Positions 1 to 11,553 of a stretch of DNA of 64,000 nt are shown here, in pieces. Both the position numbers and the translations under genes were made by a program. The stretch is from Lactuca virosa (Eukaryota > Streptophyta > Magnoliopsida > Asterales > Asteraceae). Positions within the stretch are counted from its first letter, which is position 1; every line of letters begins with the position of its first letter. Location of the stretch: positions 70,936,829 through 71,000,828 of the forward strand of contig CAKMRJ010005745.1 in assembly GCA_928212115.1 (NCBI GenBank), written 5' to 3'. Below the pieces are notes generated by a model. That model was not told the DNA's origin, ran no database searches, and saw only the letters and a program-made list of their open reading frames with translations.

Positions 1-1719
1 ACAGATACATCTTGGTGGCTCTCGGGTGTATAGAAAAGCGAGACTTATGAGCCTCCTCCAACACTATCTGCCTGATCCCGCAAGAAACTAGGACCCAAAC
101 CCGACCGTATCGGGTCAACAACCCCCGACTATCGATGACAAACCTGTCGATCTCACCCTTGATCCTCTCCTATTTCCAGTTCTCCTTCCGAACTCCCTCT
201 GCCCGAGCCTCCCTGATCAAACCCGAAAGCAGAGAATCAACGGATATCCTTATGCACATATCCCCAACTGAATACCCAGCCGAATTGTGGCTCAATGCAT
301 CCGCTACCACATTCGCTTTACCAGGATGGTAAAGGATCTCGCAGTCATAATCCTTGACCACGTCCAGACACCTGCGCTGCCTCATGTTCAGGTTCGGCTG
401 GTCTATAAGATATCTCAAACTCTTGTGATCCGTGTAAACAGTACAATGGACCCCATAAAGATAATGTCTCCAAATCTTGAGGGCAAACACCACTGCCCCT
501 AACTCCATGTCATGAGTAGGATATCGCGTCTCATGCGGCTTCAGCTGTCGCGAAGCATAAGTAATCACTCGTCTTCTCTATATAAGCACCGCCCCCAAAC
601 CAGTGATGGATGCATCACAGAATACCACAAAATCCTCGACTTCCTTCGGAAGGGTCAATACTATGGCCTCACATAACCTCCATCGAAGAGTCTCAAATGT
701 CGACTACTGCTCAGGTCCCATCACAATTCCACTCCCTTCCTCGTCAGATGAGTGAGGGGTACCACAATCTTGGAGAAATCTTGAGAAAATCTCCGATAGT
801 ATCCCTCCAAACCCAAGAAACTCCTGATCTCTGAGGGAGATTTTTGGAACCTCCCACTGCATCACAGCCTCGATCTTGTCCAGAACAACCAAAATCCCAT
901 CCTGGTTAACAAGGTGCCCTAGACTTCTCGTAACCAAAACTCACACTTCGAGAACTTGGCATACAGTTGTTACCACCTCAACACTCCCAGAAGCTCTCGA
1001 AGGTGCTCCTCATGCTGCTCTCTGGTCTTGGAATACACCAAGATATCATCAGTAAACACAATGATAGATCGGTCAAGCATCAGCCTGCACACCCCGATTC
1101 ATCAAATCCATAAACACAGCATGCGCATTAGTGAGCCTAAATGACACCACCACGAACTCGTAATGCCCATAACGAGTCTGGAACGTGGTCTTATCCACGC
1201 CATCCTCTCTCACTCTCACCTGATGATACCCGAACCTCAAATCGATCTTGGAGAACCAAGATGCACCCTGCAAATGATCAAAGAGGTCATCAATCTGTGG
1301 AAGGGGATAACGGTTCTTCACCGTTAACTTGTTCAACTCCCGGTAATCAATGCACATCCAGTGCGAACCATCCTTCTTCTTGACGAACAGTTTCGGCGCT
1401 CCCCACAGCGAATTGCTCAGTCTGATGAACTGCTTACCCAACAACACCTAAAGCTGAGAGGACAACTCTTGCATCTCATGCGGTGCCAAGTGGTATGACG
1501 CCTTGGCAATCAAAGCCGCATCTGGAACAAGATCAATCCTGAACTCAACCTGCCTCTCAGGAGGCACACCAGGTAAATCCTCTGGAAACACATCAGCAAA
1601 CTCCCTGACAACTGGTACCTCTGAAACTGAAGTCTGCTCCCCAAACCGAGTATCAAACACATAAGCCAGATAACCCGCACACCCATGATGAATATATTGT
1701 GGAGCCTTGGCTGCTAAAC
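1..1719 (-). pseudogene. Ty3/gypsy pol remnant: RT, RNase H, start of integrase
   Basis: Degraded pol read right to left. From about 1660 down there is a protease-RT linker (DVFPEDLPGVPP), then RT with KKKDGSHWMCIDYRELNKL (about 1330-1385), the active-site motif FTDDILVYS (about 1028-1057, where FIDD is usual), the RT thumb (704-937), RNase H with YASRQL, TDHKSL and LYHPGKANVVADAL (170-568), and near base 1 the integrase zinc-binding stretch EEAHKSRFSIHP. The reading frame is broken repeatedly; for example a C run at 1092-1095 shifts the frame just before the FTDD motif. The element continues beyond the window on the left. Its upstream parts lie at 5191-5403 and 21927-22096, separated by younger insertions. 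The motifs resemble plant chromovirus-type gypsy elements (family knowledge); no autonomous copy is implied. Confidence 0.93.
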
Positions 1720-2054
1720 TGTAGTGACTAAAGAACATGGTTTGACATGCGGAATTAAAGATTGCACAATGAACATGGTGATTTGGGTGTTCAAGAGATG
1801 TATTGAATATGTATGGTGTTACAAAAAAGGACATAGATCTACATCTACATAAATAACACATGCTCACACACTCAACTTTTACACCTCTCAAGCACACCTC
1901 TACAAGTGGACTAAACCCACCTTATATAGAGGTGTTTACATGTCTCTCTCTCACTCTCTATCTCGTGTCAAAAGGCTAATGTACCACATGCAAGTGGGTT
2001 TTACAAAAGTCAAACATTAACAAAGTCAATCATGAATAACTGTGTACCCCAACA
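1720..2054 (-). repeat. 3' LTR of the LARD-like element
   Basis: This is the downstream LTR in the element's own (minus) orientation. It starts TGTAGTGACT and ends CCCCAACA on the plus strand. On the minus strand a TATA-like TATATAAG lies at about 1921-1928. It pairs with the copy at 4851-5185. Confidence 0.92.
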
Positions 2055-2070
2055 TTCTCCCCCTCAAAGT
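2055..2070 (-). other. Polypurine tract of the LARD-like element
   Basis: Read on the minus strand, a purine-rich run (GAGGGGGAGAA) directly abuts the 3' LTR. This is the usual position of the plus-strand primer in LTR elements. Confidence 0.75.
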
Positions 2071-4836
2071 TAGGAATGAATGACCCGCTTCAAATCTTCC
2101 AAACTCAAGCAACTACGCGATCCGAGCCTCAAGGGTGACACATGTCAAAATGAACTTCAAATCTTCAATTCTTCAATTCGGGCTCTAGGATGTGAGACCA
2201 TACAAACCGATCATCAACGAATGATCACGAGCTTCTCAAACTCCAAATTGATCACCCAAAAGTTGAGCATAAAAACACACCCCAAAAATATTCAATAAGT
2301 CCAAACCCATCTCGAAACGAAATCACTTCCAAACTTCCAATTGCATCATTTCGTGTACTACAAAAATTCAAGGTCACTTCGGTCTTCAAATCCGCGTAAT
2401 ATAAAAAATTCAAGTTCGAATTTCCATATAAATTTTCCCCCTTTTTATAATCGAAATTTGATTATAAAACCTTCAAGGAAAGAGAACGTGCTCTATTCGG
2501 AATTTTTCGTGTCAAAACTCCCCCTTAACATGTGGCATAAACTTTGTGCTTCAATCCGGAAAATCCAAAAAATCTTCAATTTTTAGCTTCGTTCACGGAC
2601 CGCCTTTGACAAAATTTCTCAAAAATGGGTAGAAATTGTCAATTTCAAAATTCTGCAGTGACCTGGTGCGCCCAAAACAGCCAAAAATGCAAAACTCTCC
2701 CCCTTTTCCAAAGCTGGGTAGAAAGCGTTAATTCGCATAAGCTGCACGGGCCTGAAATGCTAATTCTTCAATTTTTCAGCAAAAACAGTCCTTTTTCGAA
2801 TTTTGGTATGAACAGTCAAATTTTCGAAACCTCAGGGACTAATTTCGACAATACTGCCCTTTTGTCCTCCAAACATTCGAAGAATAACCCCAATTGTCAA
2901 AGTTGCCAAACATTCGAAAGGTTAGGGGCTGTTTTTGAAACTTTCTCCTTTTTCTTTACAAAACTAACGAAGTTGTACCAAATCATACGAAACCTTGTCT
3001 ATTTGTACGAAAGTTTAAACTTTGTCAAACTATCGAAACTTTAAGGGCCATTTACGAAACTTTTAAGCTTTCTTCTTCCCAATTTGGTTTCAACGTACGA
3101 AACTTTTTCTCTCTCCCCTTCGTACAAAACTTCATCACCCTTCATACGAAATCATCTGCCCATTTTCTCTCTCCCCTTCATTCAATCAGAGCACCAAATC
3201 CATAGCCAGTTCTAACGAAAAATTTTCACTGTCATTTTAACGAAAACAAAGGCATTCAAAGCCTCTGAATCTCGTCTGAACCATTATTTACTCACTGAAT
3301 CAAAATTTCGTTAACACAGTCCTTCATTCTTCATTAGCAAACTTTCAATCATTCGTTCCCAAAAATTCGTTATTATCCTCAAAATTGATGTAAACTGTTT
3401 GTTCCCAAACCTGTAAACAGTTGTCTTTTGGTTCAAGAACCCAACATCACGAAATCGTTACCAAAATTGAATTCGTTTCTTCAAAATCATTCCATCGATT
3501 CCAAAAATTCGTTCTTCCAGTTCTTCCCAAAATCATCAACATTAACAAACGAGTTCATAGCCTTCGTTCAAAACACCAAAACCTTCGTTTTTCAAACACT
3601 AACCCAAAATCGTTATCACAATCCAAACAACAACCATATAGGAACCCTTCGTACATGAATTCTTCAATCAATCCTTCGTCATTCACCTGTTCATCAAATC
3701 GACCCAAGATTTCTTCCAAATCGAAATCACAAATCAGGCAAATACTTATCAAAATCGATATCAAGTATTCGTAACACAGCCATTTGCAAGTTAGTCACTA
3801 ATAACGAAAATCATAATCCACTTCACTCGAGCAATCCAAAATTAATACTCGAGCACCAGATTTTGATACCAAGCCCTTCAGTTGTGATTGAGAGACTTTT
3901 GACTAAATACGAAACCGTCTACTTGCGATTATTCATTCCGATTAACACCCATATAGTCAAACAATGAGAAATCAATTTCATTCAAACAATTTTGACTTTT
4001 AGGTTGACTAATCTTCAAACACAAACTCACTTTTCTTCTTAATATACATCCGATTTCCAAATCAATATCAGCAGTCGACACAAATCAATATACAAGACAA
4101 AGATCGATCATACTATTATTGGTGAAAAATCGATTTGAGAATGAGTAAAATCACACGGATCACCATTTGATGAAATCAAGAGAAAAACAGATTTTACTTC
4201 TAGAACATCAATTCGATCATAACAATCCCAACCGATTTCAAGAACACTATGAGTTTGCTACTAAACTCGATCTTCATCAACAATCACCAATACTCAATCG
4301 ATGTGATATTCAATTCTCAGGAAAAGAAAATGATACTACAAGAACTCGATCATAAAGATAACCACGAAGGTACAACACTTTTATGCATATTGAACATAAT
4401 GAGGAACTGACTGAAAAACAATCGATATATGGACTCAATTAATAACGAATGATCAAAAGAATTTTGGGCTCAAATGCTTTGTTGAATGAACAGTAACTGA
4501 TCACTATTTTGGGCTCAAAATTGACCAGATCGAAATAATTTTGGGCTTAGAACTCAATTCAAAGGAACATTAGCAATTTGAAAATCAAATCGAACAACAA
4601 ATATGAGATTGGATATGGCTTTCATCAAGAAAAAAATTTATTGGATCACAACAAATGGGTTTTTCAAGAAAAAATTGATCCAACGTGTCAAATGATCACA
4701 AATCAAAAACGCAATGCACGAATCATCAAGATTAAGAGAGATCATAGAGAGAGACTCACCAAAGATGCTCCAATTGTGACAAATGTTGCCAAACCGAGAA
4801 GTGTTCTTCAAGAATCACGTTGATCTTCGAAGACCC

Positions 4837-4848
4837 GCTCTGATACCA
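4837..4848 (-). other. Primer-binding site (tRNA-iMet) of the LARD-like element
   Basis: The minus strand reads TGGTATCAGAGC two bases inside the 5' LTR. This is the standard initiator-methionine tRNA complement in plant LTR elements, and it fixes the orientation. Confidence 0.85.
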
Positions 4849-4850
4849 AT

Positions 4851-5185
4851 TGTAGTGACTAAAGAACATGGTTTGACATGCAGAATTAAAGATTACACAA
4901 TGAACATGGTGATTTGGGTGTTCAAGAGATGTATTGAATATGTATGGTGTTACAAAAAAGGACATAGATATACATCTACATAAATAACACATGCTCACAC
5001 ACTCAACTTTTACACCTCTCAAGCACACCTCTACAAGTGGACTAAACTCACCTTATATAGAGGTGTTTACATGTCTCTCTCTCACTCTCTATCTCGTGTC
5101 AAAAGGCTAATGTACCACATGCAAGTGGGTTTTACAAAAGTCAAACATTAACAAAGTCAATCATGAATAACTTTGTACCCCAACA
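4851..5185 (-). repeat. 5' LTR of the LARD-like element
   Basis: 335 bp, matching 1720-2054 except at about five positions. A TATA-like box (minus strand) lies at about 5052-5059. It carries the element's promoter in the minus orientation. Confidence 0.92.
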
Positions 5186-5190
5186 TAAAC

Positions 5191-5403
5191 AAACCCCTGA
5201 ACCAACCATGGTGCTCTATCTATAGATAACCAATTCTTCCCCACTTGGAGTTCAAACTACCACTCGCTGGCCCTCGTAATCGATCATGGCACCAAACTTG
5301 CTCATCCAGTCCATACGCACTATCACGTATACATCCCCCATGGGAATAAGGATCAGATCAATTGGATAAGGCGCCCTGAAGATCTCAAATACACAACCTT
5401 GAT
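5191..5403 (-). pseudogene. Gypsy protease C-terminal fragment
   Basis: Minus-strand reading with YPIDLILIPMGDVYVIVRMDW and GAMIDYEGQRVVV, the stretch after the aspartic-protease core in plant gypsy pol. On the left it is cut by the LARD-like element and on the right by copia A. It joins the protease active-site piece at 21927-22096. Confidence 0.85.
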
Positions 5404-5408
5404 ACACT

Positions 5409-6060
5409 TGTTGGATTAGGTGTCTAAGTTCATAACTATTTTTGGGATGTACTTGACCCGGTTGGCATGGTCCATTTGGGTTGCATGGCATCATGCACTT
5501 GGATAGACTAAAATGAGAGAAATAACAGTTAAGGTTTATTAATATATTATAAGTTCTAATATATTAATAATATTATTTAATTAGTATTGATCAAGAATTA
5601 ATTTGGAATTAATTAAGTGATCAAAAGAAGACTAATTAAATATATGGGTTGATTGTCTAAATCGCCCATTACTTGTATAGTGGGCTAATGCTCCATGGAT
5701 TATCAAGTTGGGCTAAAACCCATAGGATACTCCATAGATGCTCCATGGTGAGAACAAGAGGGCATAGCCGATTTTAGAAGTGTTCTATTTCTCTCAAGGT
5801 TATTCCAAGTGTATTTGGTGTTGTGTGAGACATTTGAGGAATCACACTTGAGGTGCTAGGCTCACAAGGTTCTCAAGGAATCCAAACCACAAAAGGTATG
5901 TTCTTCTTCTAGCATTTATGTACAAAAGTTCCCCATGCTATGCTAGATAGAATAAGAACCTTGGAAAATCAATTTTGCATGTATCTTAGTAAAACATAGA
6001 TCCAAGGTTTCTAGGGTTGCATGTACACCATAGGAGTGTTAGAATGCTCAAAACCCAACA
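5409..6060 (+). repeat. 5' LTR of copia A with internal deletion
   Basis: 652 bp starting TGTTGGATTAGG and ending AACCCAACA. Compared with the 773-bp 3' LTR, 121 bp are missing after 5750, exactly the segment 21491-21611, which contains the TATA-like TATAAAAG. Short GTG words lie at both edges of the deletion. An AG|GTATGT splice-donor-like site lies at about 5895-5902. Confidence 0.92.
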
Positions 6061-6061
6061 G

Positions 6062-6073
6062 TGGTATCAGAGC
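6062..6073 (+). other. Primer-binding site of copia A
   Basis: TGGTATCAGAGC one base after the LTR end: initiator tRNA-Met complement. Confidence 0.85.
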
Positions 6074-6144
6074 CTAGGCTTGTTTGTTTGATACTTGATG
6101 CAAAATTGTGAAAAAACTCAATTTTTCTGCACTCTGCAGCATGA

Positions 6145-6227
6145 ACTCGTCGAGTCCATGGGGGGACTCGACGAGTACATGAGTAAACTCATCCTACTCG
6201 TCGAGTAGGTTCATGCACTCGACGAGT
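6145..6227 (+). repeat. Four ACTCGWCGAGT palindromes in the copia A leader
   Basis: Four 11-mers of the form ACTCG-T/A-CGAGT lie at 6145, 6166, 6196 and 6217. The third extends to 8-base arms (CCTACTCG and CGAGTAGG). Copies with T and A in the centre are reverse complements of each other, so they can pair within or between RNAs. Copia B has the same layout at 9729-9811. Confidence 0.85.
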
Positions 6228-7128
6228 AGGAGCCCCAGAATCCAGTTTTTCGATTTTTGCTGCTGGAAATGGACTAGAAACATTACCCTAAACTGTTTTG
6301 GTCTTATAAAACTTGTTTTAGATGGTGTAATGGTTATGCTAATCCAATAGCTATTATCAAAATTTCAAGTTTTATATGGTTATTTTTATGATTCTTGAAA
6401 TTGTTGATATGCATGTTCATGAACTTATGAGTTTAGAAGATCATAGGAATTATTTGTAACTTGCTTGTTAGTTTAATTCTTGATCATTATGTGTTTTAAT
6501 GGAATCCATAATTTGTCCTCAAGTTATGGATTACCAAAAGTTATTCTTTTAAAGTCCATTAAAGAAACACATAGGTTACATAAAATGAAAAGTCTCTCAT
6601 TTTAATAAACCATTTAACTCATAAGTTATGAAAGATGAAAAGTTTTGAAAGTTACAAAACTTGCCCTCAAGTTTTGGAACATGTAAAGTCTCTTTAAAAA
6701 CATTAGTTCCAACCCTTAGAATTTTAAAAGTTAAAATTCAACCCTTATACTTTATAATATTATAAGTTAATAATAATTATATATGTATAAGAACAAGTCG
6801 TTTTACCGTTAGTAGACCTCATTCACGAAGCCGGTGTATAAGAGGGGTATAAGGTTGTTGCCTATAAAATGGAAACTTAATGGGTGTCCACTCTCACCCA
6901 CCACTTCCTTGATCGGTGGAGGGTCGTTAGCCGAACGGGTAAGACAAGGACTTTAAATCTTCATTAAAAGTATGATGATCATAAAGTAACTAAATGTTTT
7001 ATAAATTCCCAATCTTAGTTACTTTAGGAAAAATGTGAATAAGGCGCTAACCCATGAAATTACACTTTGCACTTTTCTTAACTCGGTTAGTGGATCGCGT
7101 GTGGTTAACCGGCACACTAACCTGGATT

Positions 7129-8174
7129 TAGGGATGTTATTCGGGTCGGAACCGAACCGAACCGACCCGAACCCGAATAAACCGAAAACCGAATAAGGGT
7201 AATTGTATGAACCGAAAACCGAACCAAATAAGCAATACGGGTTCGGTTCGGTTCGGGTATTATTCGGTCCGGTTCGGTTCCGGCCCGAATAACCCAAATA
7301 ACATGTACAAGATGATTAAGGAGCCGAATAACCCAAATAACCCAAATAACATTTAGAATGTGATTATAAATATTGTATTTTGTATGACTTTTGTAGCTTA
7401 TGATTTCATAACAAATCTTTTAAAGAAACAAATTAAAAGATTGAGTAGTAGATTAACACATTCAAATTTTAATGAGTAACATACATAATAACACATTGAA
7501 AGATTGAGTAGTAGATTAAGATACAAATACTTACTTGAGTTTCTTGATTTGGAACCCAATTTTCCATGAATTGAATGGAGTTTGATCACACTAGAAACTA
7601 GAAAACAAGGATGAGGAGACGATTATTTTTTCCAGACGCAAGGGCCGACTTTTTTTTCTTATCGTGAATGGACTTTGAAGTTTGAACTTTGAACTAGTGA
7701 TGATCGATCAATGAGTCCTGTTTATCGCAAGTCGCAAGGGCAGCAGTCACAACCGTCGATCAAAGAGTAACGTCGCAAGGATGAGAAAAACCTCAATCGA
7801 TCAAAGAGTAATGCCGTCGACTCGTCGATTTGGTGTCATACGCTACTGTCGATTTGGTGTAATACAGATGATCGAATTCGATTTCGTTGATTTTTTTTGG
7901 TGTATTACGTGGGTTCTGTTGGGTAACGATCAATAGAAAAAAAGACCGAATAAGCAATCGTGTTAGGAAAAAAATGCGACTTTTCATATTCGGTTCGGTC
8001 CTTTGGACCGAATAAGCCCTTATTCAGGTAACCCGGACCGAATAACCCGAAAACCGAAAAAGCCTTATATAGATACCCGAAAACCGAATCGAATTGCTTA
8101 TTCGGGTCTAATTCGGTTCGGTTCGGTTCGGTTTTCGGTTCGGTTCGGGTTTTCGGGCCAAATTCTCATCCCTA
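7129..8174. mobile_element. Non-autonomous hAT element in copia A
   Basis: Terminal repeats TAGGGATG and CATCCCTA are flanked by the 8-bp duplication CCTGGATT (7121-7128 and 8175-8182). About 190 bp at each end is packed with CCGAACCGAA/TTCGGTTCGG motifs, the subterminal repeat style of hAT elements. The middle (about 7330-7980) has no recognisable transposase. The insertion splits a conserved hairpin region of copia A just after 7120. Confidence 0.88.
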
Positions 8175-8626
8175 CCTGGATTTAACAAGGGTAGGCAAAG
8201 GGTAACTTAATGTTTATCATAGTAGCGATGGAGCGCGTGTGGTTAACCGGCACATCGATTGAGGGGTAAATATTAAGGGTACCAAGTATATTTGCATGGT
8301 TATTCACACCTTGTTTTGTGATCCTCGGCATCCCAGTCACAAAACCTGAAGGGCACACTCGAGATTGAAACATGCCTTTGAAAAGTTCAATAAAATCTCA
8401 AAAGATCTAGGAGTTTCAAATCCAATTAAAACCTAATAATTTATTTCGTTTTTCATGGTGGAAATTGGTGAATCGTCATTCACCTACCTTCAAATATTTT
8501 ATAGCTTGGATTACGGCATCCCTCTTCTAAGTTATAAAATATTGTGTTGGGTCATAGCCTTAATATTTCATATTGGGTGTTATATTAAGGACTTTAAATC
8601 AACTATCTTGAATATCTCCCAAAAGA

Positions 8627-8769
8627 TGTCTAGTTCAAACAATTATGATCTTCCCAAAAAAACTCTTGAAGATGATGTCCTGCAAATCATTCTTCACTCC
8701 CTCCACCTCCTCCAATTATTCTCCCTAACCCACAAGTTATTGAATAGTTCAAAGTCACTCAAGCCCTAA
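8627..8769 (+). pseudogene. Copia A gag N-terminal remnant
   Basis: An ATG follows a pyrimidine-rich stretch; the start (MSSSNNYDLPKK) matches the copia B start at 11554 (MSPSDNYGLPKS). The P-rich part seen in copia B is out of frame here. Gag is then cut by copia B at 8870 and resumes at 16746. Confidence 0.6.
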
Positions 8770-8870
8770 TGGCAAGCAATGTCTATATGTGCTCACATCT
8801 TGGAGATAAAGTCACATATTGACAAGCGGGGAGAGTTGGGTGTCAAAGTCTTGATAAAGTTGGTTGTTCA

Positions 8871-9644
8871 TGTTGGATTAGTGTCTAAGTCCATAACTAT
8901 AATTGGTATATACTTGACCCGACCCGGCATGGTCCATTTGGGTTGCATGGCATCAGAACAATTGGATAGACCTTTTAATGAGAAGAAGATATTTGTGACA
9001 TATTAATATATTATAAGTTCTAATATATTAATATGAAATCATATTATTTAATTAGTATTGATCTAGAATTAATTTGGAATTAAGTTAGTGATCAAAAGAG
9101 ACTAAATAAATATATGGGGATTGATTGTGTAAATCATAGATTCTTATATATGTGGGCTCATGATCCATGATTCCTTATGTTGGGTTTAACCCATGTGGTG
9201 GCCCATGGATACTCCATGGAGGTTAAAACCCATGGAGCATAAGGAATGGGTTAATTCATGGGTTACATGGTGTAACCCTAATGTGCACACTATATAAAGA
9301 CCCCATTGTTGGTGAAATCGGCACTAGTGTATTACATAGAGGGCAAGCCGATATCTTCATGGTTAAGACTAATATCTTCTCTCATGGTTATTCCATGTTC
9401 ATGTTGTGTGAACCATTTGAGGTGTCACACTTGGGGCACTAGGCTCTCGAGCTCCATGGAATCAAGAACCAACAAAGAGGTATGTATTTCTACTAGTTTC
9501 TATGTTACTTGTACTTCATAATATGCTAGTTAGGATAAATACCTTGGAAATTGATATTTGCATGTATAATAGAGAAAACATAGATCCAAGGTATTTAGGG
9601 TTGCATATACACCATAGGAGTGTTAGAATGCTCAAAACCCAACA
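8871..9644 (+). repeat. 5' LTR of copia B
   Basis: 774 bp, TGTTGGATTAGTG to AACCCAACA. TATA-like TATATAAA at 9291-9298. A donor-like GAG|GTATGT at about 9477-9484 lies downstream, matching the same point in the other LTRs. Confidence 0.93.
9291..9298 (+). promoter_or_regulatory. TATA box of copia B 5' LTR
   Basis: TATATAAA, preceded by an inverted repeat (GGTTACA / TGTAACC) about 25 bases upstream. The same box is at 16386-16393 in the 3' LTR; its counterpart in copia A survives only in the 3' LTR (21570-21577). Confidence 0.7.
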
Positions 9645-9645
9645 G

Positions 9646-9657
9646 TGGTATTAGAGC
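9646..9657 (+). other. Primer-binding site of copia B
   Basis: TGGTATTAGAGC, one base different from the canonical tRNA-iMet complement (C to T), one base after the LTR. Confidence 0.75.
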
Positions 9658-9728
9658 TTAGGCTTGTTTTCACTTATACTTGATGTAAACAGCTTAAAAT
9701 CGAAGTTTTTTTGTTGCTGGGACAGTGG

Positions 9729-9811
9729 ACTCGCCGAGTTCACTGATGGACTCGACGAGTCCAAGACAAAATGCATCCAACTCGCCGAGTTGGTTCGTGC
9801 ACTCGACGAGT
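9729..9811 (+). repeat. Four ACTCGNCGAGT palindromes in the copia B leader
   Basis: 11-mers at 9729, 9750, 9780 and 9801. The third extends to arms CCAACTCG and CGAGTTGG; in copia A the same palindrome has CCTACTCG and CGAGTAGG, a paired change. An open frame runs through here, but it is only a by-product of the palindromes. Confidence 0.85.
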
Positions 9812-11553
9812 TGGACCCCCAAACAGCATATCTTCGAGTTTTGGTGCTGGAATTGGTCTAGAATCATTACCTTTGATTGTTTTGGTCTTATAAAACCTGT
9901 TTTTAATGTGGTAATGATTATGTTAAACCAATTTCAATGCTATAATCAAAGTTTCAAGTTTTATATATGTTTATGTGATTCTTGAAAAATTGTTGATTAT
10001 GAATGTTCATGCTTATGAGTTTTGGTAGATCATAGGAATTATGTGCAAATTGTTTGTTAGTATAATTCTTGATCTCAATGAAATTGTATGGACTCCATAA
10101 CTTGTCCTCAAGTTATGGATTACCAAAAGTTTTTATGTTTCCTTGATTTATGAGTTAGTTTAGATTAATGGAAAAATTGTGTTTTAGTTGTTTTAATCCA
10201 AATTAATCTAGAGTTAGTTCATAAAATATGTTTTTGTAACTTGTCTTCAAGTTATATGAAAAGTCATATTTATGAATCTTAAAACTCATAAAGTGTCATA
10301 GGTTACATAAAAGTGAAGAGTCTTTTTCATTAAATAGTATTATGACTCTATAACTTGTCCTCAAGTTATGGATGTTAAAGAGTCACTTCTTTAAAAGATG
10401 TCATTAAAAGATAAGGAGTTACATAAAAATGAAGAGTCTTCATTTTAATGTACATAAAACTCATAAGTTATGAAATGAAAAGTCTTGAATAGTTTCAAAA
10501 CTTGCCCTCAAGTTTTGGAATTTGTAAAGTTACTCTTCATGTATACTTTAATTCCAAAATTGAACCCTTAGAATTTTAAAAGCTAAAATTCAAACTTTAT
10601 GGACTTCATTAAATTAATTAAAGTGTTTAATTAAAAGAGTTAATAACTCCATAAAGACATGGTTTAAGTTTAATTAAATTAAGAGTATAGTTTAATTAAT
10701 AGATTAAACCACCAAGTATTTTAAATGTTTAAAATACACCCCTTATACTATTATTATAATTTTAATTATATAGATATGTATAAGATAAAGTCAATCTTAC
10801 CATTAGTAGGCCTCATTCACGAAGCCGGTCTATAAGGGGGTATAAGGTTACTGCCTATAAAATGGCAGTTTAATGGGTGTCCACTCTCACCCACCGCTTC
10901 CTTGACTGGTGGAGGGTCGTTAGCCGAACGGGTAGGAAAGGATTATAATTCTCCCTTCATTAAAAGTATAATGAAAAATACTAAATAACTAAACACTTAA
11001 AAATTCCCAATCTTAGTTACTTAGGAAAATGTGAAATAGGTGCTAACCCATGAAATTACACTTTGTACCTTACCAAGTCGATTAGCGGAGCGTGTGTGGT
11101 TAACCGGCACACTAATAAGGACTAGTAAGAGTGACAAACGGTAACTTGACCTATTATAGATCGGTGGAGCTGTGTGGCTAACCGGCACATCGATTAGGTG
11201 ATAAAGTTAAGGGTACCAAGTCAATTTGCATGGTTATTCACACCTTGTTTGTGATCCTCGGCATCCCAGTCACAAACTTGAGAGGGCACAATCGAGATTC
11301 AAACATGCCATTGAAAGTTCAATGTATCTCAAAAGATCTAGGAGTTTCAAATCCAATTAAAACTTAATTATATTTCGTTTTTCATGGTGGAAATTGGTAA
11401 ATCGTCATTTACCTACCTTCAACTATTTTATAATTTGGATTACGGCATCCCTCTTCCAATTATAAATATGTTGTTGGATCCTAGCCTTAATATTTCATAT
11501 TGGGTGTTAAATTAAGGACTTTAAATCAACTAACTTGAATTTCTCCCTTATAG

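Larger units (their letters stand above)
1720..5185 (-). mobile_element. Non-autonomous LTR retrotransposon (LARD-like), nested in gypsy pol
   Basis: Two 335-bp direct repeats (1720-2054 and 4851-5185) begin TG and end CA, and are flanked by the 5-bp target duplication TAAAC (1715-1719 and 5186-5190). A primer-binding site complementary to initiator tRNA-Met lies beside the right LTR and a G-rich polypurine tract beside the left one, so the element points to the minus strand. The internal 2.8 kb has no gag, protease, RT or integrase I can recognise. It is rich in TTCG/CGAA words and short open frames in several directions. By eye the two LTRs differ at five positions, so the insertion is fairly recent. 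It interrupts the gypsy protease-RT linker; removing it rejoins that reading. Confidence 0.93.

Noticed and set aside
2625..3044. 139-codon open frame on the plus strand in the LARD-like element
   Set aside because: It is Asn/Ser/Phe-rich, has no motif, and runs against the element's minus orientation. Low stop density comes from composition.
6062..9657. TGGTATCAGAGC motifs as tRNA gene fragments
   Set aside because: Their position directly after LTR ends shows they are primer-binding sites. No tRNA cloverleaf is present.
9664..9861. 65-codon frame over the copia B palindromes
   Set aside because: The frame exists because the palindromes lack stops. The corresponding part of copia A is not open in the same way and the region is leader.
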